NCBI GenBank assembly: GCA_903898675.1
Contig: CAIUGM010000031.1
Span: forward strand, 62,001-126,000
Direction: 5' to 3'
DNA length: 64,000 nucleotides
DNA from: an uncultured Verrucomicrobiota bacterium
GTDB taxonomy: Bacteria > Verrucomicrobiota > Verrucomicrobiia > Opitutales > Opitutaceae
The position numbers and the translations under genes were made by a program. Positions 15,046-24,499 of the stretch are shown here, one piece after another. The first letter of the stretch is position 1; every line of letters starts with the position of its first letter. Below the pieces are notes generated by a model. It was not told where the DNA came from. It saw nothing but the letters and a program-made list of their open reading frames with translations, and made no database searches.

Positions 15046-15157
15046 GTAAGGGCGCAGACTTGCTGCGTCCTCGGATGTGATGCCGCGTACGAAGGGCGCA
15101 GCCCCTCGACAAGCTCTGGGCCCTGAGCCAGTCGAACGGGCAAGACTGCGCCCCGAC
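15046..15157. repeat. Family F2 element with another palindrome nested inside
   Basis: Outer tips GGGCGCAGACTTGCTGCG and CAAGACTGCGCCCC are F2; the right half is interrupted by CCCCTCGACAAGCTCTGGG... CAGTCGAACGGG, itself an inverted repeat. The same nested arrangement occurs at 58084-58153. Confidence 0.82.
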
Positions 15158-15181
15158 CTCTTGTTAATGGTTTCGCGTATC

Positions 15182-16483
15182 CTATTTCTTCACCAGGCAC
15201 TCTCGCGTGACTTCACGCGAGCTCGTGCAGCCCGCCAGCCCGAGCGTCAGGTCAAACTCGGCCAGCACGTTGGCGATGACTTCCTCCACCCCGCGCTGGC
15301 CGGCGATTGCGAGGCCGTAGACGTACGGCCGGCCGAGGCACACGGCGGTCGCGCCGAGCGCGAGCGCCTTGAAGACGTCCGCCCCGCCGCGAATACCGCT
15401 ATCAAAGAGCACCGGAATCTTGCCGTTCACCGCCTCGGCCACCGCGGGCAGCGCATCCAACGAGGCAATCGCACCGTCGATCTGCCGGCCGCCGTGATTG
15501 GAGACAATCAGTCCGTCGACGCCGCACTCGAAGGCCTTCCGGGCATCGGCCGGATGCAGCACGCCCTTGAGCAGGATCGGCAGCTTCGTGTACTGGCGCA
15601 GGAGCTTGAGGTCGTCCCATTGCAGCGACGGCCGCGAAAAAATCGCGGCGAAGTGTTGCACCGCGGCGCGTGGCTCACCGGACATGAGATTCTTGAGCAG
15701 GCCGCCGGGATAGCTGGCTTTTTGCTCCAGGGCGGCGGCGATGGTGGCCAGGTTTAGCGGGGGCTTGGGACCGGGCGCGCCGGCCCCGACGCGTCCGGCG
15801 GCCGCGTTCCACCCTTCCTGCAATTGCGCGCGGAAGACCGGATCGCTGGTGTACTGCGCGATCCCTTGCCCGTGCAGGAACGGCAGCAGGCCGAGGTCGA
15901 GGTCACGCGGCCGCCAGCCCAGCATCGTCGTGTCGAGGGTCAGCACGATCGCGGAGCAACCGCAGGCCTCGGCGCGACGGACAAACGAGGCAACCACCTC
16001 ATTGGACTTGCTCCAGTAGAGCTGGAACCAGCGGGGCGTATCGCCCATCGCGGCCGCGCATTGCTCCATGGGCACAGAGGCCTGGTTCGAAAGAATATAC
16101 GGGACGCCCATTGCCCCCGCGGCGCGGGCGACGGCGAGGTCCGCCTCCCGGTGCGCCATGGCCAGCACGCCGACCGGGCAAAGCAGCAGCGGCGACGGAA
16201 AGCGCTGGCCGAGAATTTCAACCGAGGGGTCGCGCTGCTCGACGTTGCGCAGCACCCGCGGCACGATCTGCCAGCGGTCGAACGCCGCCTGGTTGCCGTC
16301 CATCGTCGCCTCGCGTCCCGCCCCGCCGGCGATGTAGGCCCAGGCCTCGGGTGACATGGCGGCCTGCGCCGCCTGCGCCAACGCGGCCTGTCCGACGGGA
16401 ACGGCCGGGCGCCGGCCCCCGAGGCCGGCGGTATTGATGTCGCGCTGACGGCTGCGTCCGATGTCAGAGTGGGATTTGCTCAT
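15182..16483 (-). CDS. FMN-dependent alpha-hydroxy-acid oxidizing protein (lactate oxidase / dehydrogenase-like)
   Basis: A 433-residue TIM-barrel flavoprotein. The catalytic block is [19 protein letters not shown] (active His followed by substrate-binding Arg), then [19 protein letters not shown] for FMN phosphate binding and [14 protein letters not shown]-terminal [12 protein letters not shown] matches the glycolate/lactate oxidase family. It oxidises an L-2-hydroxy acid such as lactate; whether oxygen or quinone accepts the electrons cannot be told. The first 45 residues are Arg/Gly/Ala-rich and precede the core; a later start is possible. Confidence 0.88.
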   Translation of the reverse strand: MSKSHSDIGRSRQRDINTAGLGGRRPAVPVGQAALAQAAQAAMSPEAWAYIAGGAGREATMDGNQAAFDRWQIVPRVLRNVEQRDPSVEILGQRFPSPLLLCPVGVLAMAHREADLAVARAAGAMGVPYILSNQASVPMEQCAAAMGDTPRWFQLYWSKSNEVVASFVRRAEACGCSAIVLTLDTTMLGWRPRDLDLGLLPFLHGQGIAQYTSDPVFRAQLQEGWNAAAGRVGAGAPGPKPPLNLATIAAALEQKASYPGGLLKNLMSGEPRAAVQHFAAIFSRPSLQWDDLKLLRQYTKLPILLKGVLHPADARKAFECGVDGLIVSNHGGRQIDGAIASLDALPAVAEAVNGKIPVLFDSGIRGGADVFKALALGATAVCLGRPYVYGLAIAGQRGVEEVIANVLAEFDLTLGLAGCTSSREVTRECLVKK

Positions 16484-16521
16484 GGCACGTTAGAGTTGCC
16501 AGTTTTCCGTTCCCGCGCCAA

Positions 16522-16890
16522 ATGTCAGCCATGATCTCCCAGGCCGCCACGGTCGATGGATTCATGGCCACGCTCACGCCGGCCGAGCGGGCCGTCCTCG
16601 GCCAAGTGCGCGAGCTGTTCAAGGCGGCCGGTCCCAAGGTCCGGGAGTCGATGGAATACCGGATGCCCTGCTACCACTTGGGGAAAAACATGGTCGGCGC
16701 ATTCAACCGGCAGAAACATTACCTGAGCGTCTACGCGAATCCCGCAGCCGTGGATCCGCATCGCAAGGCCCTGAAGGCGGCCGGCCTCGACTGCGGCAAG
16801 AGTTGCCTGCGCTTCACGAAGCCGGAGCAGCTACCGATCGACCTTGTGGGCAAAATTATCCGGCAGGCGGCGAAGCTGGCGGCGGAGTGA
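16522..16890 (+). CDS. DUF1801 (YdhG-like) protein
   Basis: A 122-residue small protein with the DUF1801 pattern: LTPAERAVLGQVRELF, then ESMEYRMPCYHLGKNMVGAF and HYLSVYAN, ending LVGKIIRQAAKLA. The family has an iron-chaperone-like (frataxin-like) alpha/beta fold; its role is poorly known. Convergent with trpS, with a hairpin in the 34-base gap. Confidence 0.9.
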   Translation: MSAMISQAATVDGFMATLTPAERAVLGQVRELFKAAGPKVRESMEYRMPCYHLGKNMVGAFNRQKHYLSVYANPAAVDPHRKALKAAGLDCGKSCLRFTKPEQLPIDLVGKIIRQAAKLAAE

Positions 16891-16897
16891 CCGCAAC

Positions 16898-16917
16898 GGC
16901 CCGTCGGGAGACGGGCC
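16898..16917. terminator. Bidirectional hairpin between DUF1801 and trpS
   Basis: GGCCCGTC and GACGGGCC form a perfect 8-bp stem with a GGGA loop between two convergent genes. It lacks a T run. It resembles a short form of the TGGAGGGCC repeat at 9521-9572. Confidence 0.5.
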
Positions 16918-16924
16918 CTCCACA

Positions 16925-17893
16925 TTAGCGCAGGCCGCAGGCCTGGCGGGCGCGGGCCATGACCTTGTCGGCGACGACGCGGGCGCGGACGGCGCCGTCA
17001 CGCAGCACCTGCTCGACGTAGTCGGGATTCGCCGCGAGTTCGGCGCGCTTGACGCGGTACGGGGCGAAATAATTCCAGTAGTGCTCGAAGAGCGCCTTCT
17101 TCAGGTCGCCATAGCCGAGGCCACCGGCGCGGAGTCGGTTCTCGTAATCTGCCGCCACGTCCGCCGGCGCCACGAGTCTGAGGAGCTGGATCGCGAGGTT
17201 CTTCTCGGCATCGGGCTTCGGCTCCGCCGGCGTGCGCGAATCCATGACGATGCCCATGATTTTTTTGCGGAGCGCCTTCTCGTCGCCGAAGATCTCGATC
17301 GTGTTGCCGTAGCTCTTGGACATTTTCTGGCCGTCGAGTCCCGGCACCACCGCCACGTCCTCGCGGATCTGCTCCTCGGGCACGACCAGGGTTTCGCCGT
17401 AGGTGAGGTTGAACTTGATGGCGATGTCGCGCGTCATCTCCAGGTGCTGCTTCTGGTCCTTGCCGACCGGCACGACGTTGGTGTCGTAGAGCAGGATGTC
17501 GGCGGCCATGAGGACCGGGTAGGCGAAGAGGCCGAAGTTGGGCGAGATGCCCTTGGCGGTCTTGTCCTTGTAGCTGTGGGCGCGCTCGAGCAGGCCCATG
17601 GGCGTCAGGGAACCGATGAGCCACGTGAGCTCGCAGACCTCGGGCACGTCGCTCTGGCGCCAGAAGACGGCCTTGGCCGGGTCGAGCCCGCAGGCCAGCC
17701 AGTCGAGGGCGATGCCCTGCGTGAAACCGCGGCGCTCGGCGGCGTCCGTGATCGCCGTCATCGAGTGGTAGTCGGCGATGAAATAATACGCGTCACCCCC
17801 GGCCTGCAGCTCGATGGCCGGGCGCATGGCGCCGAAATAGTTGCCGATGTGCAGGGTGCCGGAAGGCGTGATGCCGGTGAGGACGCGGGGCAT
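16925..17893 (-). CDS. trpS: Tryptophanyl-tRNA synthetase
   Basis: A 322-residue class I aminoacyl-tRNA synthetase, a normal length. The HIGH motif reads TLHIGN (TPSGTLHIGNYFGA) and the second ATP-binding motif is GQKMSKSYGN. VLMAADILLY and the GKDQKQHLE block (indole-site region) are typical of TrpS. I use the ATG at 17893, since family members start with a few residues before RVLTGITPSG; upstream codons are not conserved-looking. Confidence 0.97.
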   Translation of the reverse strand: MPRVLTGITPSGTLHIGNYFGAMRPAIELQAGGDAYYFIADYHSMTAITDAAERRGFTQGIALDWLACGLDPAKAVFWRQSDVPEVCELTWLIGSLTPMGLLERAHSYKDKTAKGISPNFGLFAYPVLMAADILLYDTNVVPVGKDQKQHLEMTRDIAIKFNLTYGETLVVPEEQIREDVAVVPGLDGQKMSKSYGNTIEIFGDEKALRKKIMGIVMDSRTPAEPKPDAEKNLAIQLLRLVAPADVAADYENRLRAGGLGYGDLKKALFEHYWNYFAPYRVKRAELAANPDYVEQVLRDGAVRARVVADKVMARARQACGLR

Positions 17894-18115
17894 AAAGGAG
17901 GGAGAGTGAAAGGGAGGGTGAAAGAGAGCCAAGCGAAAAGGCCCGGCCGAACCAAACAGAGGGAAACCGCTAATTGACGCTAATGAACGCTAATCCGGCC
18001 AAAACACAGTCCGGGCAATTTTTGCGCCAAACCTGAAAGACAGAGAGCAGATCGAAAGCAGCCTTGGGTTGTTCGCGTCACTTGGCGTACTTCGCGGTTC
18101 AACCAGTTTTTGGCG
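17894..18115. other. Non-coding gap between trpS and the beta-helix gene with degenerate half-repeats
   Basis: No gene is seen. At 18072-18098 the string TTCGCGTCACTTGGCGTACT and onward is a diverged copy of the right arm of the element at 28979-29050 (TTCGTGTGTTTGGCGTATTT). At 17968-17998 there is a triple of GCTAATTGACG-like units. Both look like decayed repeat arms. Confidence 0.55.
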
Positions 18116-18796
18116 TTAGTCCCGGCGCTCAATCGTCGTGACCGATTGCCGCGCGCGCGCGATGGTGGCAGCAGGCAAAAAGCCGCCGAAGGCCGTGCAG
18201 GGCATGACCAGGGCGCGCGGACCGAGGAGGGTGCCGGGATTGAGCACGGCGTTACAGCCAACCTCGGCCCGGTCGCCCAGCACGGCGCCGAATTTCTTCA
18301 GGCCGGTGTGCACCGGCCCGGCGGGCAGCCGCAGGACGACCTCGGCCTGGTCGAGCCGAAGGTTGGAGCAGATGGCGCCCGCGCCGAGGTGGGCGCCGTT
18401 GCCGAGGATAGAATCGCCCACGTAGTTGAAATGCGGGGCCTGCACGCCGTCCAGGAGGAGGCAGTTCTTGAATTCGCTGGCATTGCCCAGGACGCAGCCC
18501 TCGCCGGCGATGACCTGGCCCCGGATGAACGCGCCCGGGCGGATCTGGGTGTTGGCGCCAAGATAGACGGGCCCGATGATCGTGGCGTAGGCCGGCAGCT
18601 TGACCGACGGGTGTATCCAGACCTTGCCCTCAACGTGGACGCCCGGGGGAATTTTGGGGCCGGATGACTCCGCCACGACGCCCGCCAGGGCCGGACCGAT
18701 CTGCTTCAGCCATTCCCATGGACCCAAATCCGCCGGGAAAAACGGCGCAAACCGGGCCAGGGAGGGCGGCAGGGCGAAGAAATCGGAAGCTTTCAC
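18116..18796 (-). CDS. Left-handed beta-helix protein (GlmU C-terminal-like, without nucleotidyltransferase domain)
   Basis: A 226-residue protein made largely of hexapeptide repeats (for example IIGPVYLGANTQIRPGAF, GDRAEVGCNAVLNPGTLLG). The block GNASEFKNCLLLDG with APHFNYVGDSILGNG closely matches the acetyltransferase core of GlmU-like proteins, including the Asn and Lys region of the active site. The N-terminal about 45 residues are not a sugar nucleotidyltransferase. Likely a trimeric acyltransferase acting on a sugar nucleotide; the partner enzyme is not nearby. The start is the GTG at 18796; longer frames would run through the tRNA. Confidence 0.82.
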   Translation of the reverse strand: MKASDFFALPPSLARFAPFFPADLGPWEWLKQIGPALAGVVAESSGPKIPPGVHVEGKVWIHPSVKLPAYATIIGPVYLGANTQIRPGAFIRGQVIAGEGCVLGNASEFKNCLLLDGVQAPHFNYVGDSILGNGAHLGAGAICSNLRLDQAEVVLRLPAGPVHTGLKKFGAVLGDRAEVGCNAVLNPGTLLGPRALVMPCTAFGGFLPAATIARARQSVTTIERRD

Positions 18797-18811
18797 AAGT
18801 GCTTGAATAAC

Positions 18812-18840
18812 AAAAAAACCGCTGAGGAACAGCGGTTTTT
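18812..18840 (-). terminator. Rho-independent terminator of tRNA-Gly
   Basis: AACCGCTG and CAGCGGTT arms around a 5-base loop, followed on the minus strand by a run of T. It lies 5 bases downstream of the tRNA CCA end and separates it from the beta-helix gene. Confidence 0.9.
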
Positions 18841-18845
18841 GAAAG

Positions 18846-18921
<76 letters not shown>

Positions 18922-18932
18922 GAGAAGGGCGG

Positions 18933-18960
18933 AGTATTGAAATCCCAAATTGCCCGTCAA
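18933..18960 (-). promoter_or_regulatory. Sigma-70-like promoter of tRNA-Gly
   Basis: On the minus strand, TTGACG, a 16-base spacer and AATACT lie just upstream of the tRNA. The region between the -10 and the tRNA is GC-rich (CCGCCC), like a stringent discriminator, as expected for a stable-RNA gene. Confidence 0.6.
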
Positions 18961-19049
18961 CCAGATTATTTAAAACCGTGTTTTCGGCCCCGGCCCGGAC
19001 ATTTCCAGCTTTCCCCGAGTTAGTTGCGCTGTTCAGCTGAACATCCTCC

Positions 19050-21845
19050 ATGACGGCCCGATCGACCAGTTCCACGCGCACCCTCCCCGCTTTTACCGCC
19101 GCGAGCACGCCGGCGGAGCGATTGGAGGCCTGCAAGTCATTCCTGGCCGCGGAGGGCGAGCGCATCCAGCAGCGGCACCGGGCGGGCGAAACCGGCCTGA
19201 AAATCACCCAGGCCCGGGCCGCGATGATCGACCGGCTGATGCAACAGCTGTTCACCCATGCGATCGAATCCTGGCAGGCGAAGAACGGGGAGCCCCCCAC
19301 CACGGTCTGCCTGATCGCCCTCGGCGGCTACGGCCGGTCCGAGCTCAACCCCCTGAGCGACATCGACGTGATGTTCCTTTACCCGGGCACCGCCGCCAAG
19401 GGCACCCTCGGCGGGTTCCAGGAGTACCTGTCCAACGCCATCCTGTATCCGCTGTGGGACCTGCGCCTCAAGATCGGGCACTCCACCCGCACCCTGAACG
19501 AGGTCTTCTCGGAGGCGGCGCGCGACATCCGCACCAAGACCTCGCTGCTGGAGTCCCGGTTCATCGCCGGCACCGAGTCGCTGTACGAGAATTTCGCGGA
19601 CGCCTACCGGAAGCATTATCTCTCGGACAATCCCAAGGCCTACATCGAGGCGCGCCTGGGCGACCAGGCCAGCCGCCGTGCCCAGCACGGCGACACGGTC
19701 TTCATGCAGGAGCCCGACATCAAGAACGGCGTCGGCGGCCTGCGCGACTACCAGAACACCTTCTGGATGGCGCGGGTCCGGCTCGGCATCTCCCGCATCG
19801 AGGAGCTGGCCGAGCAGCACTACCTGCACCCGTCCGAGCTGCGCGAGTTCCACCGCGCGTACCTCTTCCTGCTGCGGGTGCGCAACGAACTTCATTACAT
19901 GAGCAAGCATCCGACGGATGTGCTCAACCTGGAAACCCAGCCCCGCCTGGCCACCAACCTGGGCTACCCGCAGCAGGGCCTGCTGGAGCTGGTCGAGGCG
20001 TTCATGCACGATTACTACCGGCATGCGCAGGCCATCTACCGCATCTCAAAGATCATCGAGCAACGACTGGCCCTCACCATCGCCGCCGGGCCGGGGCTGG
20101 TCGGCTCCCTGAAGAACCTGCTGCTCGCGCGCCGGTCGGAGCGCACGAAGACCTTCGACGGCTTCGTCCTGCGCGGCCGCCAGCTCGCCGCGGAGCACCC
20201 CGAGATTTTCAAGGACGATCCGGTGCGCCTCATCCGCGTCTTCCGGCATTGCCAGCAGCTGAACTGCGCCCCCGACGTCGACCTCGCCGCGCTCATCCGC
20301 GCGTCCGGCCGCCTGATCACCCGCAAGGTCATCCTGTCCGCGGACGCGAACCTGAGCTTCCTGACCATGCTCGAGGAGGCCGGCCAGGTTTACGCCCCGT
20401 TGACACTCATGCACGAGCTGGGCGTGCTGGGCCGGTTCCTGCCGGAGTTCAAGCCGCTGACCTGCCTCGTCCAGCACGAGTACTACCACCGCTACACGGC
20501 TGACATCCACACGCTGAGCACGATCCGGGAGCTTGACGCGATTTTTACCGCCAGCGAACCGCTGCTCGGCAAATACCGCGACGAGCTCCACAAGACCGCC
20601 AAACCCACCCTGCTCTACCTGATCCTGCTGCTGCACGACATCGGCAAGGGCCAGGGCATCCAGGGTCACGCGGACACCGGCGTCACGCTCGCCGGGCCCG
20701 TGCTCGAGCGGTTGAACATCGACCAGGACACGCGCGCCACCGTCAATTTTATCATCAAAAATCATCTGTTGATGGCACGATTCTGGCAGAAACACGACCT
20801 CGATGACCCGCAGACTTCCGCCGCATTTTCCGAGCTGGTTGGTGACCCCGACCGGTTGCGGTACCTGTACGTCCACACGTTTTGCGACGCGCGCGGCACT
20901 TCGGCCAACCTGTGGAACGGTTACAAGAACACGCTCCACACGCACCTCTTCGAGACCACCCTGGAACGCCTGACCTTCGGCGACAAAGTCGAAACCCGCC
21001 TTCGTGAGCTCAAGGAAATGACCCGTCAGAATATCATCACCCAGACTATTCCCGGCATCAGCACGGACGAGATCAACGCGCACTTCAATCTTCTCCCCGA
21101 GCGCTACTTTGTCCAGACCGACGCCGGCGAGATCACGCTGCACATCGAGATGGTCAACCGGCTGCTGCACTCCATCTCGGCCGCGGATTCGCTGGGTTCG
21201 CTCCGCCCGGTGATCGAGTGGAAGGACGACCTCAACCGCAGCTACACCACGGTGCATGTCGTGACCTGGGACCGCGCCGGTCTGTTCTACAAGCTGGCCG
21301 GCGCCTTCAGCGTGGCCGGCCTCAACATCCTTTCCGCCAAGATCACCACGCGTTCCGACCACATCGCGATCGACACCTTCCATGTGGTCGAACCCGGCCG
21401 CGGCGTGGTGCAGAACCAGAAGGCCATGGAGACCTTCGCGCGTACAGTCGAGGAGGCGCTCGTCGGCCACAAGGACCTGATGCCCGACATCACGGCCCAG
21501 GCGAAAAAACTGGCGGGCTCGCGGTACACCACGGAAACGTCCGAGCTGACCGCCTCGTTTCCGCCGACCGTCGAGGTCTACCACGAGCTCTCGCTGAAGC
21601 GGATCATCGTCGAGGTGCAGGCCCACGACCAGATCGGCCTGCTCTACCGCCTGGTCAAGGCGATCTCGGACCACGGCTTCGACACGACCTTCGCCCGCAT
21701 CAACACCGAGCGCAGCGTCGCGATCGACACGTTTTATATCGAGCCCAACAAGCCCGGCGAAGAGGTCGAGACCTCGCGCCTGCTCGTGCTGCGCGACGCG
21801 CTTCGGGCCATCATCACCCCGGTGGCCGCCCCGGCCGCGGTCTAG
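19050..21845 (+). CDS. glnD: [Protein-PII] uridylyltransferase / uridylyl-removing enzyme
   Basis: A 931-residue nitrogen sensor. The nucleotidyltransferase motif is GGYGRSELNPLSDIDVMF (about residues 91-108, with the DxD metal site), the HD domain is LLLHDIGKGQGIQGH (about 530), and two C-terminal ACT domains start at DRAGLFYKLAGAFSVAGL and DQIGLLYRLVKAISDHGF. GlnD adds UMP to PII when glutamine is low and removes it when glutamine is high. The length and domain order are standard. The start is the ATG at 19050. Confidence 0.96.
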   Translation: MTARSTSSTRTLPAFTAASTPAERLEACKSFLAAEGERIQQRHRAGETGLKITQARAAMIDRLMQQLFTHAIESWQAKNGEPPTTVCLIALGGYGRSELNPLSDIDVMFLYPGTAAKGTLGGFQEYLSNAILYPLWDLRLKIGHSTRTLNEVFSEAARDIRTKTSLLESRFIAGTESLYENFADAYRKHYLSDNPKAYIEARLGDQASRRAQHGDTVFMQEPDIKNGVGGLRDYQNTFWMARVRLGISRIEELAEQHYLHPSELREFHRAYLFLLRVRNELHYMSKHPTDVLNLETQPRLATNLGYPQQGLLELVEAFMHDYYRHAQAIYRISKIIEQRLALTIAAGPGLVGSLKNLLLARRSERTKTFDGFVLRGRQLAAEHPEIFKDDPVRLIRVFRHCQQLNCAPDVDLAALIRASGRLITRKVILSADANLSFLTMLEEAGQVYAPLTLMHELGVLGRFLPEFKPLTCLVQHEYYHRYTADIHTLSTIRELDAIFTASEPLLGKYRDELHKTAKPTLLYLILLLHDIGKGQGIQGHADTGVTLAGPVLERLNIDQDTRATVNFIIKNHLLMARFWQKHDLDDPQTSAAFSELVGDPDRLRYLYVHTFCDARGTSANLWNGYKNTLHTHLFETTLERLTFGDKVETRLRELKEMTRQNIITQTIPGISTDEINAHFNLLPERYFVQTDAGEITLHIEMVNRLLHSISAADSLGSLRPVIEWKDDLNRSYTTVHVVTWDRAGLFYKLAGAFSVAGLNILSAKITTRSDHIAIDTFHVVEPGRGVVQNQKAMETFARTVEEALVGHKDLMPDITAQAKKLAGSRYTTETSELTASFPPTVEVYHELSLKRIIVEVQAHDQIGLLYRLVKAISDHGFDTTFARINTERSVAIDTFYIEPNKPGEEVETSRLLVLRDALRAIITPVAAPAAV

Positions 21846-21857
21846 TTCGGCTTCGTT

Positions 21858-21876
21858 GGGGCGCAGCCCCTACAAC
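21858..21876. repeat. Half-copy of family F2 after glnD
   Basis: GTTGGGGCGCAGCCCCTAC is what remains if the centre of an F2 palindrome is deleted, leaving the two outer tips joined. It lies 12 bases after the glnD stop. Confidence 0.65.
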
Positions 21877-21951
21877 GATCCGGGCCTTTCCAAAGGTTCG
21901 CCCGCTAATTTCGCTCCCCAAGCCCGTCCATTCCTGTTCAGCTGGGCGGCA

Positions 21952-23670
21952 ATGAGTCCCGTTGACCAGAACGACCTGGAGGTCCTGTACCAAATCGCCT
22001 CGCTGGCGATCCGCTCCGGCACCGCCCAGGCGGCCCAGGACCATGTGCTCTCCAGCATCATGGCGGCGTTCCCCGCGGACAGCGGTTCGCTGGCCCTGAT
22101 CAATCCCGACAACGGCCGGCTGGAGATCTGCGTGCAGCAGGGCCTGCCCCACGACGTGGGCGATTTCGCCCTGCGCCCCGGCCAGGGCGTGACCGGCTGG
22201 GTGGCGCTGCACAGCAAGCCGATGCTCGTGGCCGACGTCGCCGCCGAGCCCCGCTACATCGCCGCCCGGCAGGGCGTGCGCTGCGAGATGGCGGCGCCGC
22301 TCATTGTCGAGGGCCAGACCGTGGGCGTCGTGAATCTCGATGCCGATCGCGTGGCCTCGTTCGCGCCGGACGACCTGGCCCGGCTGGCCCGGTTCGCCCA
22401 CGAAGCCGGCGCCGTGCTGCACCGGTTGTGGCAGCTGGAGCGGCTGCGCACCAACTCCGCCCGGCTCACCACCCTCGTCGAGCTCGGCCACGCGCTGGTC
22501 GCCCAGCTCGCCTCCGAGGACCTGCTTTCCACCCTGACCCAGAGCGGCCGCGCGCTGTTCAGCGCCCAACTGTGCCTGCTGCACGACTACGACAGCACCA
22601 CCCGCGAGCTCCGGTTGCATGCCTGGTCGGCGACCGGCGAACTGTCGCCCGCCGCCCTCTCGCTGCAACAACAGACGGTCCCGGCCGACCACTCGCTGCT
22701 CGCTGCAGTGGTGCGCTCGGGCAAGCCGATGGAATTCCAGCACATTGACGGCCCCGGCTACAATGAGGCGGCGGACCTGCCGCAGAACAGCCCCCTTACC
22801 TCGGCCCTGGCCGCGCCCCTCCTGCTCGACGGCGCCGCTAGCGGCGTGCTCTCCGTCTTCCACATCGCGCCCCACCGGTTCAACGACGATGAAAAGCGCC
22901 TGCTCGCGGCCCTTGCCAGCTTTGCGGCCGTCGCACTCCAGAACGCCCGGCTTTATGCCCGCGTGTTCCAATCCGAGGAGACCCTGCGCAAGAATGAAAC
23001 CCTCACCACCCTCGGCCTGCTCGCGGCCGAGATCGCCCATGAGATCCGCAATCCGCTCCTCGTGATCAAGCTGCTGCACGGCACGCTCGGCGCGGACTTC
23101 TCCGTGGACGATCCGCGCCGCCGCGACCTGCAGGTCATCACGGAGAAAATCGAGCAGCTCGAGGAGATTGTGTCGCGCGTGCTTTCGTTCGGCCGTTCCC
23201 CGGCCTCGCTGCACTCCCGCTGGTCGCTCACGGAAATCATCGACGACACCCTCGTGCTCCTGCGCGCCAAGCTCGCCCAGGCCAGCGTGCAACTGCACTG
23301 CACCCTGCCCGCCCGCTCCCTGCTCGTCGAGGCCAGCAAGGGCCAGGTCCAGCAGGTCATCCTGAATCTCGCCCTCAACGCGCTGCATGCCATGCCGCAC
23401 GGCGGCGAACTCACAGTGCGCTGCGTCGAGGAGGAACGGGCCGCGGGCCGCGTCGTGCACGTCGACGTGATCGACACCGGCACCGGCATTCCCAGCACGA
23501 TCCAGCCGCGGATCTTCGAGTCATTTCTCTCGGGTCGCGCCGACGGCACCGGGCTGGGGCTGGCGATCGCCCGGCGGATCATGAAGGACCACCACGGCGA
23601 ACTGACCCTCGTCAGCACCAGCCCCCGCGGCACCACGATGCGGGTCACGCTGCCGCTGCTGGCGGGGTGA
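21952..23670 (+). CDS. Soluble GAF-GAF sensor histidine kinase
   Basis: A 572-residue kinase with no transmembrane segment. Two GAF-like domains (about residues 10-160 and 180-330) precede the HisKA helix AAEIAHEIRNPLLVIK (phospho-His at about 363) and the HATPase motifs NLALNALHAMP (N box), DTGTGIP (G1) and GTGLGLAI (G2). It senses a cytosolic signal through the GAF domains and autophosphorylates. No response regulator is adjacent; the nearest is the CheY-like gene at 35687. I use the ATG at 21952, since the frame upstream is repeat-derived. Confidence 0.93.
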   Translation: MSPVDQNDLEVLYQIASLAIRSGTAQAAQDHVLSSIMAAFPADSGSLALINPDNGRLEICVQQGLPHDVGDFALRPGQGVTGWVALHSKPMLVADVAAEPRYIAARQGVRCEMAAPLIVEGQTVGVVNLDADRVASFAPDDLARLARFAHEAGAVLHRLWQLERLRTNSARLTTLVELGHALVAQLASEDLLSTLTQSGRALFSAQLCLLHDYDSTTRELRLHAWSATGELSPAALSLQQQTVPADHSLLAAVVRSGKPMEFQHIDGPGYNEAADLPQNSPLTSALAAPLLLDGAASGVLSVFHIAPHRFNDDEKRLLAALASFAAVALQNARLYARVFQSEETLRKNETLTTLGLLAAEIAHEIRNPLLVIKLLHGTLGADFSVDDPRRRDLQVITEKIEQLEEIVSRVLSFGRSPASLHSRWSLTEIIDDTLVLLRAKLAQASVQLHCTLPARSLLVEASKGQVQQVILNLALNALHAMPHGGELTVRCVEEERAAGRVVHVDVIDTGTGIPSTIQPRIFESFLSGRADGTGLGLAIARRIMKDHHGELTLVSTSPRGTTMRVTLPLLAG

Positions 23671-23764
23671 GGGGCGGTTTAGCCCAGCGAGCGGCCCGGA
23701 AGGAAACGGTACGGTCGCATGCCGTCGCGGGGAAACCATCGCGCGGCCCATTCGAAAATCCCCG

Positions 23765-24382
23765 TCACTCCTCCAGTTCGACGTTCCAATAGGCGACATC
23801 GAGGAAATCCTTCCATTTCTCGTGGCCGTGGTTGCCGAGCACGAGGGAGATGACCGGGCGCCACTTCGGCTTGAGCGGCTTGCGGATGAGCCGCATGTGC
23901 GCCTCGTGCGGGAGCCGGTTGGCCTTGCGGGAATTGCACTTGATGCACGAGCACACGATGTTTTCCCAGGTGGTCTTGCCGCCGTAGTGGCGCGGGATCA
24001 CGTGGTCGAGGTTGAGCAGCTCGCGCTCGAAGGTGTGGCCGCAGTACTGGCACTTTTCGTTGTCGCGCTCGAAGACATTGTTGCGCGTCAGCTTGAGTTC
24101 CTTGCAGGGCAGCTTGTCGAAGAAGGTCAGCAGGATCACCCGCGGCAGCCGGATGCTGCGGTTCACCGTGCGCACGGTCTCCAGCGCCTCGCGCGGCGGG
24201 TTGAAATCGGAGAAGTCGATCCAATCCATCAGCGAGTAGGTGCGGAACGCATCCTCCGTCTGATGGACGACCTGCGCGTGCTCGCGGGCCAGCAGGGCGA
24301 AGGCGCGGCGGGCGCCGATGATGTTCACCGCCTGCCACAGGCGGTTGAGCACCAGCACCGGTTGATCGAGCGAGGCTTCCAT
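23765..24382 (-). CDS. HNH endonuclease family protein
   Basis: A 205-residue protein. The HNH/McrA-type centre is CQYCGHTFERELLNLDHVIP followed by HYGGKTTWENIVCSCIKCN: two CxxC zinc pairs, the catalytic His of LDHVIP and the Asn of WENIV. The N-terminal half (VLNRLWQAVNIIGARRAFALL) matches a housekeeping HNH family found as a single chromosomal gene across many phyla. Its substrate is not known, and nothing nearby suggests a mobile element or restriction system. The start is the ATG at 24382. Confidence 0.92.
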   Translation of the reverse strand: MEASLDQPVLVLNRLWQAVNIIGARRAFALLAREHAQVVHQTEDAFRTYSLMDWIDFSDFNPPREALETVRTVNRSIRLPRVILLTFFDKLPCKELKLTRNNVFERDNEKCQYCGHTFERELLNLDHVIPRHYGGKTTWENIVCSCIKCNSRKANRLPHEAHMRLIRKPLKPKWRPVISLVLGNHGHEKWKDFLDVAYWNVELEE

Positions 24383-24499
24383 AGGCAACGGGCCATGGAG
24401 ATACTGGCGCCCCATTTCACTGTCAAGCAGCCGGCACCCCGGCGCACGATCCGGCATTGACGTACGCTGCAACCGTGAATCCCTTGTTAGTCTACTCCC

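Noticed and set aside
16844-17977. 377-residue plus-strand frame opposite trpS
   Set aside because: Antisense to a well supported synthetase gene; no protein motif.
23765-24382. HNH gene as a homing endonuclease or restriction enzyme
   Set aside because: No intron, no methyltransferase and a family that occurs as a lone housekeeping gene.
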